Shown: in pieces, positions 22,612 to 34,345 of the stretch | Layout: every line of letters starts with the position of its first letter | Numbering within the stretch: the stretch's first letter is position 1 | Assembly: GCA_013368325.1 (NCBI GenBank) | Contig: JAACJK010000138.1 | Span: 1 to 39,368, forward strand | Direction: 5' to 3' | Length of the DNA: 39,368 nt | Origin: Ephemerocybe angulata | Lineage: Eukaryota; Basidiomycota; Agaricomycetes; Agaricales; Psathyrellaceae | Program-made: the position numbers and the translations under genes | Notes under the pieces: generated by a model | Databases searched by the model: none | What the model saw: the letters and a program-made list of their open reading frames with translations, nothing else | Told to the model about the DNA's origin: nothing

Positions 22612-24075
22612 TAGACGCATAATTAGGATCTTGGCAAGAGTAATGACATTGGTTCGCCAGGAGCAAAGGGTGCATACGCACAGTGGTGATTCTGGCCGGT
22701 TCGTCCGTACGTTGGATGTCCATCCCCAAACAGGATAAACAGCGGATGCGCAGGAACCATCAGGATCCGAGATGTGTGTTCACCCAGTGTGTCACGGTAA
22801 GTACCTGTCGAAGACCAGAACCAGCAGTAAGTCTGCGAAAAAGTCTACTTTGACATCGACTCACGTTGCTCCGCTATTCGCTGGGTGAAAGTTGACGGAT
22901 CATATGCATGGCATTCCAAACCGAATCCAAATGCGAAGTCAACTGGCAGCTCCGAAGTACGTCCCACCATCCCGCTCGGGTGTCTCTGGCCGTCGAGAGT
23001 TCGAGAATATGCACCCATCGATTAAGATTGCGGAATGCACTTGCACACCTTGGGCATAGCGCGTCGTCCAATTGAAGCTCGAGCATTCAATGGGGCTCAT
23101 GCAAATGAACGGGGATGGAACAACAGCCCAGCAGGACCCTGGTTCTGGGCGTTCAATAACTCCCGCTTCAACGATCCTGCCAGAAGGCCGGGGGAAAGGA
23201 GGATACCCACCCCTTCAATGACAGGGCCGAGCGCCTAAATGGAGAAACAGCGAGGTATTCGCGAAGTATGCGTCGAAGACTAGAATCAACAAGAAACGAG
23301 ACAGCCGTCGCCATTGGCCCAGGTTTCCTCCAGTGCTTCCAGGTTGTCCGTCGAGGGTTCGGAGGCATTCACCCATCGACCAGGATCGCAGGATGCGTTT
23401 GTCTACTTGGGCGTCACTTCAAAATGCCTCGCCAGAGGAAGAACGGTGGGTCCAGAGGGCAGGGGTAGTCTTCCTGGGGAGGGAGGTGGGGGATACGTTG
23501 CTGCTCCTATTCCTTACTTAGTTAGCGAGGAGGCTGGCCGGGGTGGGTAAGGATAACGATAAATATCCGGGTGGCCAGGATAACCAAAGTACAATGCAAA
23601 GGCGCCTATCCAGCCCAGCCTGATAACTCGTACAAGGCTACTGTACGGTGGCGGCAAAGAGTTTCGCGGAGCCAGACAGATCTGCAGTATACGAGGCGGC
23701 AGGTTTAAGCATCGCTAGTGTGCGAGGATGTCGACGAGTTCAGGCGCAGACGAAGTTTGATCCATGGGCCTGCAAGGCGGGTTGTTGGAACATGGTATTC
23801 GAGCCATAAAGGTGGTAGGTAGCAGGAGACGTGCCGAGAGACGGCAAGGGGAAGATGTCGAAAGGTCGATTCCAATGTATTGGCTGTGGGCAGACACTCG
23901 TACGACGTAGGATGGTCAGGACGCCACAGCGGTCCGGCTGACCACGGCGAACCAATCGCATGTCCTGAAATGCCAACGATGAATGAATAGCTCCTCCTAC
24001 ATACAATTATGCTAAAAGTAGTCAATGCAATAAAAAAAGAACTCCTTCCCTGCCCCACTCCTGCACAGTGTGCGC
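22612..24075. other. 1.46 kb between S3 and the SDH gene, no gene resolved
   Basis: Several short open frames exist but no consistent exon chain. The right part (about 23700-24075) is probably the 3' untranslated region of the minus-strand SDH gene. The matching stretch in copy B is 32040-33493. Confidence 0.4.
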
Positions 24076-24927
24076 CTATGCGTTAGCAGCGAGCTCGAGC
24101 TTGATGTTCGCAATAGCAGCGGCGGGGTTCAGGCCCTTGGGGCACGTACGCGAGCAGTTGAAGATCGTATGGCACCGATACATGCTCATATCGTTCTGCA
24201 TCTTCTCCTTGCGCTCCTGGCCGTGGGTGTCGCGCGAGTCGGCGATCCAGCGGTACGCCTGCATGAGGGCGGCGGGGCCGAGGTACTCGTCCTGGTTCCA
24301 CCAGTACGACGGGCACGACGTCGAGCAGCACGCGCAGAGGATGCACTCGTAGAGCCCGTCGAGCTTCTTGCGGTCCTCGGGCGACTGGAGGTGCTCCCCC
24401 GTTGGTGGCGGGTTGTCGTTCTGCAGCCACGGCTGGATGGACTTGTATTGCTTGTAGAACTGGGTGAGGTCGGGGACGAGGTCCTTGACGATGAACACTG
24501 GGTGGTGTCAGCCATAGGAACAACCCTGGCGAGATCATCGCACTTGCGACTGCTACTCACTGTGGGGGAGCGGGTAGATCTTGGAGTCTTTCTGCGGCGC
24601 ACGGTCGATGCGGCAGAGACAGGCGAGGGTGTTCTGCCCGTCGATGTTCATGGCGCAGCTCCCGCAGATGCCCTCGCGGCAGGATCTCCGGAACGTCAGC
24701 GTCGGGTCTATCTCGTTCTTAATCTTGATGAGCGCATCGAGAATCATGGGCCCGGTCTGGTTGAGGTCGATCTTGTACGACTGCAGCGTCGGCTTCTCCT
24801 CTGGAGTGTCGGGGTTCCAGCGGTAGATTTTGAACTCCTTCATGAGGACGGGCTTTTCGGTTGCGGTCGCAAGGGAGCGGGTGAAGGCGGGGGCGCGGAG
24901 CGCTGCCCGGCGAGCGTAGGATTGCAT
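24076..24927 (-). CDS. SDH2: Succinate dehydrogenase iron-sulfur subunit, copy A (intact)
   Basis: This is subunit B of mitochondrial complex II, which passes electrons from the flavoprotein subunit to ubiquinone. Exons 24927-24561 and 24497-24076 with a 63 bp intron (GTGAGT donor, CCCAG acceptor) give 262 residues, the usual length. The first 20 or so residues ([13 protein letters not shown]...) are Arg-rich and fit a mitochondrial targeting peptide. The [2Fe-2S] ligands are in CREGICGSC and the later Cys of NTLAC. The [4Fe-4S] and [3Fe-4S] ligands are in [12 protein letters not shown] and [12 protein letters not shown]. The splice joins PLPH to MFIVKDL with the ATG split across the intron. 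The start is the first Met of the targeting peptide. This is a conserved housekeeping gene and a good anchor for the window. Confidence 0.96.
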
Positions 24928-25319
24928 GGTGGAAGCAACGACTGAGTGGAGGTGGGGGCCATTTGGGCAAGCATGAGAGTGTGTGTACTGGCAGAGAGAC
25001 GATGCACCCAAGGCGTTTGTTTGGCACAACCAAACATCGAAAGGCCCTCGGATTGTCGCTCTCTTGATCCTTGCGTCCCCCGCTCGACACCTCCCGACGT
25101 CTCCCATTGGCTGCCCGGCCAGCGTCGAAAACCTCCCAAGACCGCTGATTGGCAGGACGAGGCGTTTGGGACGTACCTCCTTTGCGCGTTTGGATCGATC
25201 TGGACGCGCAGAGGTCAGGAGCCGTCATTCCATTCTTTCGCTGCGTTGCTCACCTTTACGACTGCAGCATCCAAAGTCGCACCACACGTCGTTCGGTGCA
25301 CAAAGCCCCAGCCTGGTCA
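24928..25319. other. 5' flank of the SDH gene, copy A
   Basis: No separate gene is supported. The stretch should contain the promoter and leader of the minus-strand SDH gene and perhaps the 3' end of the modular gene beyond it. Confidence 0.4.
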
Positions 25320-27635
25320 TGGGCACTCGCAGCAAACTCGATAACATGCAACGAGTGCGGAAGCCAGCGGGCAAGGGCAAGGGGGCGGCTGCAATGCGTG
25401 CAAGGCTTCTGGAAGATTTCAGGTGAGTAAACGAATGGTCATAGACTGCGATATACTCACCGTTTACATCTCAGGACTCCCCACTACCACCATCTCGAAG
25501 GCCCACCTCGAGCACCCCGGCACATTCAAGCCGGCTCCTGAAAGCGCAATCAGTCGATATCACGACAGCAGCACGAATTGAGATCCTCACCAGTTCCTCA
25601 CCTCAAGCCCAGAGCCTCATCAGTCCAAATGACACTAACCTCTCGACATGCGGCGGTCCACAACAGCGAAGCGACGGCGTCGCAGTTCCAGGCACGGATC
25701 CTATCAAAGCTACGCGCAAGGAAAAAGGTCAGTCTTGTTTCTATCAGGGGAAGCGACGCGGTGCTCACCTTACTTCGAACCTGCCTATCGAAGGCTCGAC
25801 ACCCGGCACCCCACACCCCTCAGATCACCGCCGACCACCCGAGAGCGCTGCGAACAGCTCAGCTTCGACACACAGAGTACACACGCACGACTTACCAGTG
25901 CCGACGACTCTTCGACGCCAAATTGGCGTGTCGTACCGATGTAGCGAGACCTGAAGGGGCACCAGGTGAGTCCGCTCTCCCGAGATCCAACAACGCGCTC
26001 ACAATCGAAAGATAGCCAATCGTAACTCCTCCCCGCTCGAGCGTCTGTAGTTCTGGAGCCCGCACGGATGGAAAACATCGCAGCTAGGGGATATCCTAAA
26101 GGTCAGCATCTCTCGTATCAATCAAATCGACGCAATACTCACATTATGGCTGCCTTTGGCTATCAAGGCTCGATGCCCGCACCCCACACCCTCAGATCGT
26201 CGCCTACCACCACGACAGCACTACGAAAGGCTCAGCGTAGAGACGTAACATCGGGTTTGCAAGACTTACGAGTTTGCAAGACTTACGAGCGACAACGAAG
26301 CCTCGAGTCGATCGACACTCACAAGCGAACGTCCAATCGCAACTGCAGCCCCCACACACATAGCCCGGGCGTCGCAATGCATACCTGCCGTGCGGAAACC
26401 ATTGAAGCTAGGCACGAGTCAAGAGGTGAGTCTCCTTCGTATCAATTGAAGCGACACAATACTCACCTTGCCTCTGACTCTGCCTCTCGTAGGCTCAATA
26501 TCCGGCACCCCACACCCCTCACATCAACCACCCGAGAGCGCTGCGAACAACTCAGCTTCGGTACGCACGGTCCACAAGCACGACTTACGAGGGCCGACGA
26601 CGCCTCCGACGCGAAATCGGCGTGTGGTATCCAAGCACCGAGACCTGTGGGCGCGCCAGGTGAGTCCGCCAACCTCCATAGATTAAGCAATGCACTCACA
26701 CTTGAATAGTCAGTCGAAACTCCACACGTCTATAGCCCTGGGGTCGTGAAGCCTCCCGCATGCACGGAAATCATCGAAGCTAGGGGCAGAGGGGCGAGCC
26801 AAGAGGTCAGTTTCGTTGTATGAAGTGAAGCGATGCGATACTCACCGTGCGACTGCCCCTGCCGACGAAGGCTCGATGCCACGGCATTCTACACCTCCCA
26901 GATCGTCGAGACCCTTACAGATGCATGGTCAAAACCGACACGCAGAATGGACGGGACCGACTTACGAGTGACGACAAAGCGTCGAGTCGAGCTGGGCATA
27001 CGCGGGGCGCTATGAAGAGAAAGAACAACCTGGGCCATTATGCGAGGTCAGTAATCCTTCTTGCCAGAATTTAGTAACGAAGGCGGAAGTACTTACTTTC
27101 GATGTAGTTGATGCTGGAATCATCAAAGGTGCGTCTGATATGGAAGAGGTGGTGAGTACGATCATGTAGACAGGTCTGAATCAATATTACGTTTACCTTT
27201 TGAATACGGATCGTCGACTTCGGTTCCCTCGATCCTCGTGGTCGTACTGTAATGAAAGGTCAGTACTCGTTCTATTGAATAATCGTGCCCAGCGTACCTT
27301 TAAGAGCCTCGGGTTCGCATTCCGCTGCGTGTCCATATCGCGTCTGCGCTCTTCGCCGCCTCCGTCGTAGTTCTGCATCGGCCTAAGGGTATGGTTGGGT
27401 CAGTGCGTACACGAATAATGACAATACTCAGTGCTCACACTGCTCGTTTCATTAGACTGATACTTGCCTGGGGGAGGTTCAAGGTTAGAGTGAAGCTTGA
27501 AGTAAGGATAAACCAATACTCACCTGTAGACCGCCGAACACACATCTGAATGGAAGATTAATAATGCGTGGGTGGGTAATGAAGTGAGAGCATACCAGTA
27601 ATAGTGACGAGCATCGAAGCCCGTAAGTCTGACAT
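25320..27635 (-). CDS. Intron-rich gene with repeated exon modules, copy A, model unresolved
   Basis: The minus strand carries a series of about 60 bp introns with strong signals. Donors are GTGAGTATTG, GTGAGC and GTAAGT, with CTGAC or CTCAC branch sites and CTAG/CAG acceptors, for example near 26807-26870, 26424-26470 and 25733-25797. Exons are short and occur as related modules. One exon type begins with Phe-Asp/Asn and an FRAxGxxxDARA-like stretch (SFDDFRACGRLHDPRA, SFNGFRTAGMHCDARA). A second begins at GTCTCG... near 25970 and 26660. A possible start is ATG at 27635 right after an acceptor. I could not chain all exons in one frame, and small indels between copies alter it. The product is unknown. 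A plus-strand reading is possible but has weaker splice signals. Confidence 0.4.
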
Positions 27636-28107
27636 GGAGGCTGGAAAGAAAGAGTGCTGGCAATCAGCACACACTGAGATCACAGGGAAATGGCAATCAG
27701 TCACCCACCGAGGTCGTCGTGAGCAACGACGACGAACGACAATATGCTCGTCTTGGAGATGTCTTGAAGAAGAGGTGTGGGAACGGCGAGAGGATAAAGA
27801 ATAGGAGAGTAAGCTGGAAGTTGAAGACAGGAGGGAAGAAATGACGGAAATGGATAAAAGGCGAGAAGGGAACTGATACCCTAACCGTCCCATCCACCCC
27901 CACTCTTATACCCCTCCGCGCCAAGCCCCTCACCAAAAATATATCCCACATTCTCACCACCATTACGCACCAAATGAATGAAATAACGACATAATCCAAC
28001 TCAGAGCCTAGATACACAATGCGAACACACGGCCGTTGCACGCATCTCGTTCTCCCGCGAAATCTTTCGTCAAAACAAGTCCGACAGACAGCGGGCGGCC
28101 ATTTGGC

Positions 28108-28362
28108 ATGTCTGATGGTGCTAAGCGAGTGGGAACCGGGCAGGGAAGCGCGAGCTTTACGAGGTTATTTGCGATGGACGGGGATGAGGAGGAGAGGATC
28201 GTGATGTATCGAGATTGTGAGGGCGAGGGTTGTGAAGGCTGGGGTGGAGCGGGTGTGGGTTGGAGAGGGGTATGCGTGTGTACCCCTATGTATTGGGTAG
28301 AGGCTGGTGGTGTGCGATTGGCTGTACGATGCGTGGATGGTGTTGGGTATGCATTGTCGTAG
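28108..28362 (+). CDS. Uncertain open frame, copy A
   Basis: An open frame from ATG 28108 encodes about 84 residues (MSDGAKRVGTGQGSASF...), Gly-rich and ending at TAG. The opposite strand is also open here with a Pro/Ser-rich reading. Neither is recognised, and either could be chance. Confidence 0.2.
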   Translation: MSDGAKRVGTGQGSASFTRLFAMDGDEEERIVMYRDCEGEGCEGWGGAGVGWRGVCVCTPMYWVEAGGVRLAVRCVDGVGYALS

Positions 28363-29276
28363 GTGGACACGCGCTTTAAGCGCAAAGCGCGATTGCGACG
28401 TCTCCGGTCAGATCGTCGATGCACCCGGGCCGTGGACATTACAAAGATTAAACCCTGGCACAGGAGTACGCGTATAGATTTGGATAGGCGTCCTCCAATG
28501 CCAGATTCACGCAATCGCACTGATTCACCAATGAGTCCATTCCCCGGCCTCCCGGAACTCAACCACTCGCCCCAACTCGACCTTCGCTCCAATTCGGATC
28601 CCGACCAAGCTGCCATCACCATTACATACCTCTTACTACCATCACAATGTTCCAACATCTCTTCGTAAAGTAGAACGATGTCAGAATGCAGATTTGTGCT
28701 GGAAGGCCGTGTGAGGGTGAGGTCCGAGATCCCGCGTCATTCCTATTGGAATACGAAGACTTGGCGACATAGGGGTCATACCAGAAGTACTGGGTACCTT
28801 TTATCTAGGCATTGAAAGTAACTTTGGCCCATGCAAGGCATTGGATAGCGCGCAAACGGCGTAGAGATTCGAGCGCTAAAATAGGCGCCCGACCATTTTG
28901 GGCACCCAATCGCGAGTTCATTTCAAGCGATTTCAATTTCAAATCAATCTATTCATGTGCAGTAGATATATAGACACACAATGGACTGTTCATAAACCTA
29001 AAGACCTCTGAATCCCAGCTGCACGGCAGTGTCTGCCGTGTTCAATTTACCCGAAGGTAACACATCGCAACGCGTCACCCTCGCGATCAGCGCGGGGCGT
29101 GTCGGGCTCAGAACGCGTATGGACGTGTGCGGCGGATGGGTGAGTACGAGTCTACATGGGTGATGATCCTCTAGTACCTAGACTGGCGCCGTAAGTCCAG
29201 CGGAGCGGGAAACACGATGTTACGGTACCGCGCTTCCTTACGCCACTCCGCCGAAGCACCCGTACGCTAACTATCC

Positions 29277-29313
29277 TGACGCGTAACGTACGTACGCGTG
29301 TACTACGCGTTAG
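29277..29313. repeat. Palindrome-rich CGTACG/ACGCGT cluster
   Basis: Overlapping self-complementary words (ACGCGT, ACGTACGT, CGTACG) fill this stretch. The same cluster recurs in copy B at about 38687-38722. Confidence 0.5.
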
Positions 29314-29708
29314 GCCGTAATCCCAGTTCGACGAGGTCTCGGCGCAGACGGGGGCGCGCGAGTGAGGGCCTTGGCGCGGCCCTCACACATTGCGACCGAA
29401 GCGAGCGCCTAGCCGCCAGAAATCCGCCACACGACCACGAACGCCGCACGCGCTATTCTAGCCTACTGTACGTGAGGCCAGTGTACTCCGTCCGAGCCCA
29501 GAGCGACACAATTTGGTATTCTGAGGTCCGGGATGTGGAATTCTGGAAGCCCGGGGAGTGATGCCCTGGATAGAGTGATATCAATAAACAATCCTTGGTG
29601 CATGGGAAAACTGACAGTGCCTACGTACCATTACCACATTCTAAGGCACTTTTAAACTTCCAAATCGCCTATTGCACAAGTGCCGTCAGGCACGCGTGAG
29701 GGCTAGGC

Positions 29709-30660
29709 GTCGAAATTTTGATTTTTGGACTTCCGGGAAATGCTGCGAGTGGGCGACCGCGGTACGTAGTCTACACCAATGTCAAATAAGCCATAAAGTG
29801 AATTGAGAACACACCGAGTACTCAATGTCGTGCAAACCTCTAGCCACGCACTCAATACCGCCAATTTCCCGCCCTAGCCACCGTCGGCTAACTGACGTGA
29901 CTTTCGTCACAACTTACCACCGAGCCTAAAAAACTAAATAGAGTTGTATTAGCACAAATCGGGAAGACGCCGGCACGCGAGAGCGAACCGTACCGAGACT
30001 GCATGCGGCTAAAATCGGACTATTGGAGACCCCCGGAACGGGGGTCGGGCCTTCGGCTGTGAGGAGGCGGGGCCAGTTAGCAAGGCGCGAGAGTATGGGA
30101 GTGGTGGAGGGCGTACAGCAGGGCCTGATTCGAAAATGCGATTTTTGGAGGTCCGGGAAACGGGTCTGGAGTGTCGGGTCGTCCTACGGCGCGTGCTAGT
30201 CTCTGTTAACTGAGGTGTAGTGAGATGAGAGTGTGAAAGAACGTACCACGGTGATGTGGGTTAAAAAATCGATTTTGGAGGTCCGGCGAACGAGTCTTGA
30301 GTGTCCCGAATTCCTACGGCGCATGTCAGTCTCTGTGACGTGTACATCACCTCGGCAAGGCAACATGTAGAAGAACAAGAGTGGAGAGGGACGCACCACG
30401 GTAATCATGGGGATTCGAAAATTTGATTTTTGGACGTCCGGGAAACAGGTCTGGGGTGTCGCGTGGCTGCAATTGCTCCTATGGCGCGTGTCAGTCTCGG
30501 TGGGTGACGCGCAAGTGAAGGAAAATACGTGGATATGAAACATGGCCCATGGGTCGCCAGTGTGCCGACGTGAGAGTGACTGGTGACTGTACTGTAGCTC
30601 TAAGCTCTGGGGCCACCGGAAATTGAAATGTCGATATTTGGAGGTCCGGGAAGCTGGTCA
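29709..30660 (+). repeat. Diverged tandem array, six recognisable units
   Basis: The word CGAAAATTTGATTTTTGGA followed by GGTCCGGGAAAC recurs with changes at 29709, 30010, 30129, 30261, 30411 and 30621. Units 3-5 also share TCCTACGGCGCRTGTCAGTCTCTGT about 50 bp later and (C/G)CACCACGGT before the next unit. Spacing runs from 119 to about 300 bp. The first unit recurs in copy B at about 39117. Confidence 0.75.
30028..30046. repeat. Short perfect hairpin
   Basis: GACCCCCG and CGGGGGTC form an 8 bp stem around GAA. It lies within the second unit of the diverged array and no T-run follows. Confidence 0.6.
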
Positions 30661-30854
30661 CTGGATTTACTATCGTCGTAGTGCCTCTGTCGTGCGAGAT
30701 GATTGAGAGATGCACCGTGACGCGGGCGTACGGGCGACTAGTGGTTTTGAGCCGAAGGGGGCTAGATGACGCGTGACGAGACTTGGGGCTTGGAGCGATT
30801 CCGATCAAGGACGAGCAAGCGCGTCAGTGTTGAATGAAGAATGGGTTTCGACTT

Positions 30855-31149
30855 ACCTGACCTCGGTGAGTGCGCGCGCGCTGGCAGTCGAGTGGGCCAT
30901 CTTCCAGCAAGCGAAGCAGCCTACAATAGCTAATTCAGGGATGAGGGTAGAGATGATGCAACTGACAAGCTCATTGAAGAATGGCCTTGGTTGTGGAAGG
31001 CAAACGGAAGAGAGGATCGACCGCCGTGAACTGTGCCAGCGTGGCTTGGTGACGGGGTGAGGGAGAAAGAATTGGGAGAATGGGACGAGCGTTCCTAGCT
31101 CCGTTGTAGACAGGCTAGCGTGTTCCCGCGCTAGAGCTCGGCTCTGCAT
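30855..31149 (-). CDS. Possible first exon of a minus-strand gene with one membrane segment
   Basis: A minus-strand frame from ATG at 31149 runs 98 residues (MQSRALAREHASL...) to a good donor (GTAAGTCG at about 30853). It contains a hydrophobic stretch (ELVSCIISTLIPELAIVGCF) long enough to cross a membrane. No following exon could be joined with confidence, and the product is not recognised. Confidence 0.25.
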
Positions 31150-31659
31150 CGAGATTCGGGTAGCCGGAAATAAACTCGGGACTTGGCGTACGTACGTTCA
31201 GGGTCCAACCGTAATTGCTTGAAGACTCAGAGGTGGTCCTCGAGCCTTTAAAGCACCTTACTCAGGAGTCAGCATGCAGCAGAGTCTGCAATAAAGGCAA
31301 GAATAATCAGTACACAGTGGAGGGGAAGGAATGGGGACATTACCGAGTCGAGAACAGCGGGAGTCTATCCGGAACCGAGCTTACCGAAGCGCACCTCACG
31401 ACCGGGATGCGACACGGCATCTGGTCCGTGCGCCTTCCACGTCTATATAAGCATGGCCACTTCGCTGTGCATTCCCCCAACGAAGGGTGATGTCCCCAAG
31501 TTATGCCCGGCCGAGCTCTGCATATTCTTCAACAGAGATGTGTACCTTGGTCGGCGCATGGTAGTTACACGTCTGAAAAGGCCGAATAGACTGTTTTCTG
31601 AGTAAATAACTTGGCTCTTTTTTCAAGTTTTACCTCCGTTTGGGCATTTCAGACCCATA
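31150..31659. other. End of repeat unit A, promoter-like
   Basis: No gene is supported. TATATAAG at 31444-31451 is a good TATA box and could drive S3 copy B, whose sequence begins at 31660 after an acceptor-like TTTCAG. Confidence 0.4.
31444..31451 (+). promoter_or_regulatory. TATA box upstream of S3 copy B
   Basis: TATATAAG lies about 250 bp upstream of the S3 copy B core. It sits in the unique end of unit A, so copy B would have a different promoter from copy A. Confidence 0.35.
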
Positions 31660-31694
31660 TAAAGCAATTCCCGACGCCCGACAAGCAAGCCATC

Positions 31695-32039
31695 ATGCTA
31701 CTTCGAGCTATGACACATCTCGGCGCGCACCTCGAGCCGGAGTACTACCAGACCCTCGCGAACAAGTTCAGGGACGCTTTGAAAGCGACCGAGATGACTA
31801 GCGAGATGGAGGAAACGAAGAACTTCTTCACCATCCTTTTCGCCCTCCGTGATGAGGCTCGGGCGATGGAACGCAGAGGAGTAGACCCGGAAGACCGTCT
31901 GTGCGCGTTCCCTGTTAACGAGGTATCCGACGATACCAGGCCGGGTGTGCACCGAGCTTTTGAATATTTTCGGATTGTGGTATCTGCCTCAGTCGAATGT
32001 AGAGCCAAACGCCCAAAATGTACTGTAATAGACGCATAA
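31695..32039 (+). CDS. S3, copy B: small helical protein
   Basis: The frame from ATG 31695 is identical to copy A for the first 80 or so residues. After SDDT two small indels (CCC to CC and GG to GGG, with a lost GT) put it in a different frame, so the last 30 residues differ and the stop lies 10 bp further on. The upstream sequence is unrelated to copy A because the duplication begins just before the core exon. Confidence 0.45.
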   Translation: MLLRAMTHLGAHLEPEYYQTLANKFRDALKATEMTSEMEETKNFFTILFALRDEARAMERRGVDPEDRLCAFPVNEVSDDTRPGVHRAFEYFRIVVSASVECRAKRPKCTVIDA

Positions 32040-33493
32040 TTAGGATCTTGGCAAGAGTAATGACATTGGTTCGCCAGGAGCAAAGGGTGCATACGCACAG
32101 TGGTGATTCTGGCCGGTTCGTCCGTACGTTGGATGTCCATCCCCAAACAGGATAAACAGCGGATGCGCAGGAACCATCAGGATCCGAGATGTGTGTTCAC
32201 CCCAGTGTGTCACGGTAAGTACCTGTCGAAGACCAGAACCAGCAGTAAGTCTGCGAAAAAGTCTACTTTGACATCGACTCACGTTGCTCCGCTATTCGCT
32301 GGGTGAAAGTTGACGGATCATATGCATGGCATTCCAAACCGAATCCAAATGCGAAGTCAACTGGCAGCTCCGAAGTACGTCCCACCATCCCGCTCGGGTG
32401 TCTCTGGCCGTCGAGAGTTCGAGAATATGCACCCATCGATTAAGATTGCGGAATGCACTTGCACACCTTGGGCATAGCGCGTCGTCCAATTGAAGCTCGA
32501 GCATTCAATGGGGCTCATGCAAATGAACGGGGATGGAACAACAGCCCAGCAGGACCCTGGTTCTGGGCGTTCAATAACTCCCGCTTCAACGATCCTGCCA
32601 GAAGGCCGGGGGAAAGGAGGATACCCACCCCTTCAATGACAGGGCCGAGCGCCTAAATGGAGAAACAGCGAGGTATTCGCGAAGTATGCGTCGAAGACTA
32701 GAATCAACAAGAAACGAGACAGCCGTCGCCATTGGCCCAGGTTTCCTCCAGTGCTTCCAGGTTGTCCGTCGAGGGTTCGGAGGCATTCACCCATCGACCA
32801 GGATCGCAGGATGCGTTTGTCTACTTGGGCGTCACTTCAAAATGCCTCGCCAGAGGAAGAACGGTGGTCCAGAGGGCAGGGTAGTCTTCCTGGGGAGGGA
32901 GGTGGGGGATACGTTGCTGCTCCTATTCCTTACTTAGTTAGCGAGGAGGCTGGCCGGGGGTGGGTAAGGATAACGATAAATATCCGGGGTGGCCAGGATA
33001 ACCAAAGTACAATGCAAAGGCGCCTATCCAGCCCAGCCTGATAACTCGTACAAGGCTACTGTACGGTGGCGGCAAAGAGTTTCGCGGAGCCAGACAGATC
33101 TGCAGTATACGAGGCGGCAGGTTTAAGCATCGCTAGTGTGCGAGGATGTCGACGAGTTCAGGCGCAGACGAAGTTTGATCCATGGGCCTGCAAGGCGGGT
33201 TGTTGGAACATGGTATTCGAGCCATAAAGGTGGTAGGTAGCAGGAGACGTGCCGAGAGACGGCAAGGGGAAGATGTCGAAAGGTCGATTCCAATGTATTG
33301 GCTGTGGGCAGACACTCGTACGACGTAGGATGGTCAGGACGCCACAGCGGTCCGGCTGACCACGGCGAACCAATCGCATGTCCTGAAATGCCAACGATGA
33401 ATGAATAGCTCCTCCTACATACAATTATGCTAAAAGTAGTCAATGCAATAAAAAAAGAACTCCTTCCCTGCCCCACTCCTGCACAGTGTGCGC

Positions 33494-34345
33494 CTATGCG
33501 TTAGCAGCGAGCTCGAGCTTGATGTTCGCAATAGCAGCGGCGGGGTTCAGGCCCTTGGGCACGTACGCGAGCAGTTGAAGATCGTATGGCACCGATACAT
33601 GCTCATATCGTTCTGCATCTTCTCCTTGCGCTCCTGGCCGTGGGTGTCGCGCGAGTCGGCGATCCAGCGGTACGCCTGCATGAGGGCGGCGGGGCCGAGG
33701 TACTCGTCCTGGTTCCACCAGTACGACGGGCACGACGTCGAGCAGCACGCGCAGAGGATGCACTCGTAGAGCCCGTCGAGCTTCTTGCGGTCCTCGGGCG
33801 ACTGGAGGTGCTCCCCCGTTGGTGGCGGGGTTGTCGTTCTGCAGCCACGGCTGGATGGACTTGTATTGCTTGTAGAACTGGGTGAGGTCGGGGACGAGGT
33901 CCTTGACGATGAACACTGGGTGGTGTCAGCCATAGGAACAACCCTGGCGAGATCATCGCACTTGCGACTGCTACTCACTGTGGGGGAGCGGGTAGATCTT
34001 GGAGTCTTTCTGCGGCGCACGGTCGATGCGGCAGAGACAGGCGAGGGTGTTCTGCCCGTCGATGTTCATGGCGCAGCTCCCGCAGATGCCCTCGCGGCAG
34101 GATCTCCGGAACGTCAGCGTCGGGTCTATCTCGTTCTTAATCTTGATGAGCGCATCGAGAATCATGGGCCCGGTCTGGTTGAGGTCGATCTTGTACGACT
34201 GCAGCGTCGGCTTCTCCTCTGGAGTGTCGGGGTTCCAGCGGTAGATTTTGAACTCCTTCATGAGGACGGGCTTTTCGGTTGCGGTCGCAAGGGAGCGGGT
34301 GAAGGCGGGGGCGCGGAGCGCTGCCCGGCGAGCGTAGGATTGCAT
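33494..34345 (-). pseudogene. SDH2: Succinate dehydrogenase iron-sulfur subunit, copy B, frame broken twice
   Basis: Exon 1 (34345-33979) matches copy A. Exon 2 (33915-33494) gains one G in the run near 33828 (GGCGGGG) and loses one G near 33556 (CTTGGGC). The reading frame is therefore wrong between the two points and right again for the final residues [19 protein letters not shown]. The out-of-frame stretch includes every cysteine ligand of the [4Fe-4S] and [3Fe-4S] clusters. As written, the product could not work. Both changes are homopolymer length changes in an otherwise identical gene, so sequencing error is a likely cause and the real copy may be intact. Confidence 0.75.

Larger units (their letters stand above)
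28363..30854. other. 2.5 kb apparently non-coding DNA with diverged repeats
   Basis: No exon chain is seen on either strand. The left part is rich in CGTACG/ACGCGT words, and the right part holds the diverged array at 29709-30660. Confidence 0.5.
22241..31659 (+). repeat. Tandem segmental duplication, copy A (about 9.42 kb)
   Basis: Sequence from TAAAGCAATTCC at 22241 recurs from 31660. Copy B follows copy A directly, so the unit is 9,419 bp at its start. The offset shrinks to about 9,406 at the window end through small indels. Copy A contains S3, the SDH gene, the modular minus-strand gene and the repeat array. Confidence 0.95.

Noticed and set aside
24070..24945. 291-codon plus-strand open frame and its copy B counterparts
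   Set aside because: It lies antisense to the SDH gene and its openness follows from the GC-rich codons of that gene; the conserved protein is on the minus strand.
25319..27060. Plus-strand gene starting MGTRSKLDNMQRV... through the modular region
   Set aside because: It is possible, but donors would often be GTCAGT and acceptors AAG, with a stop in one module; minus-strand introns have better donors, branch sites and acceptors.
30028..30046. Hairpin as a Helitron 3' end
   Set aside because: No CTRR follows at the right distance, it is 17 kb from the Helitron, and it lies inside the diverged array.
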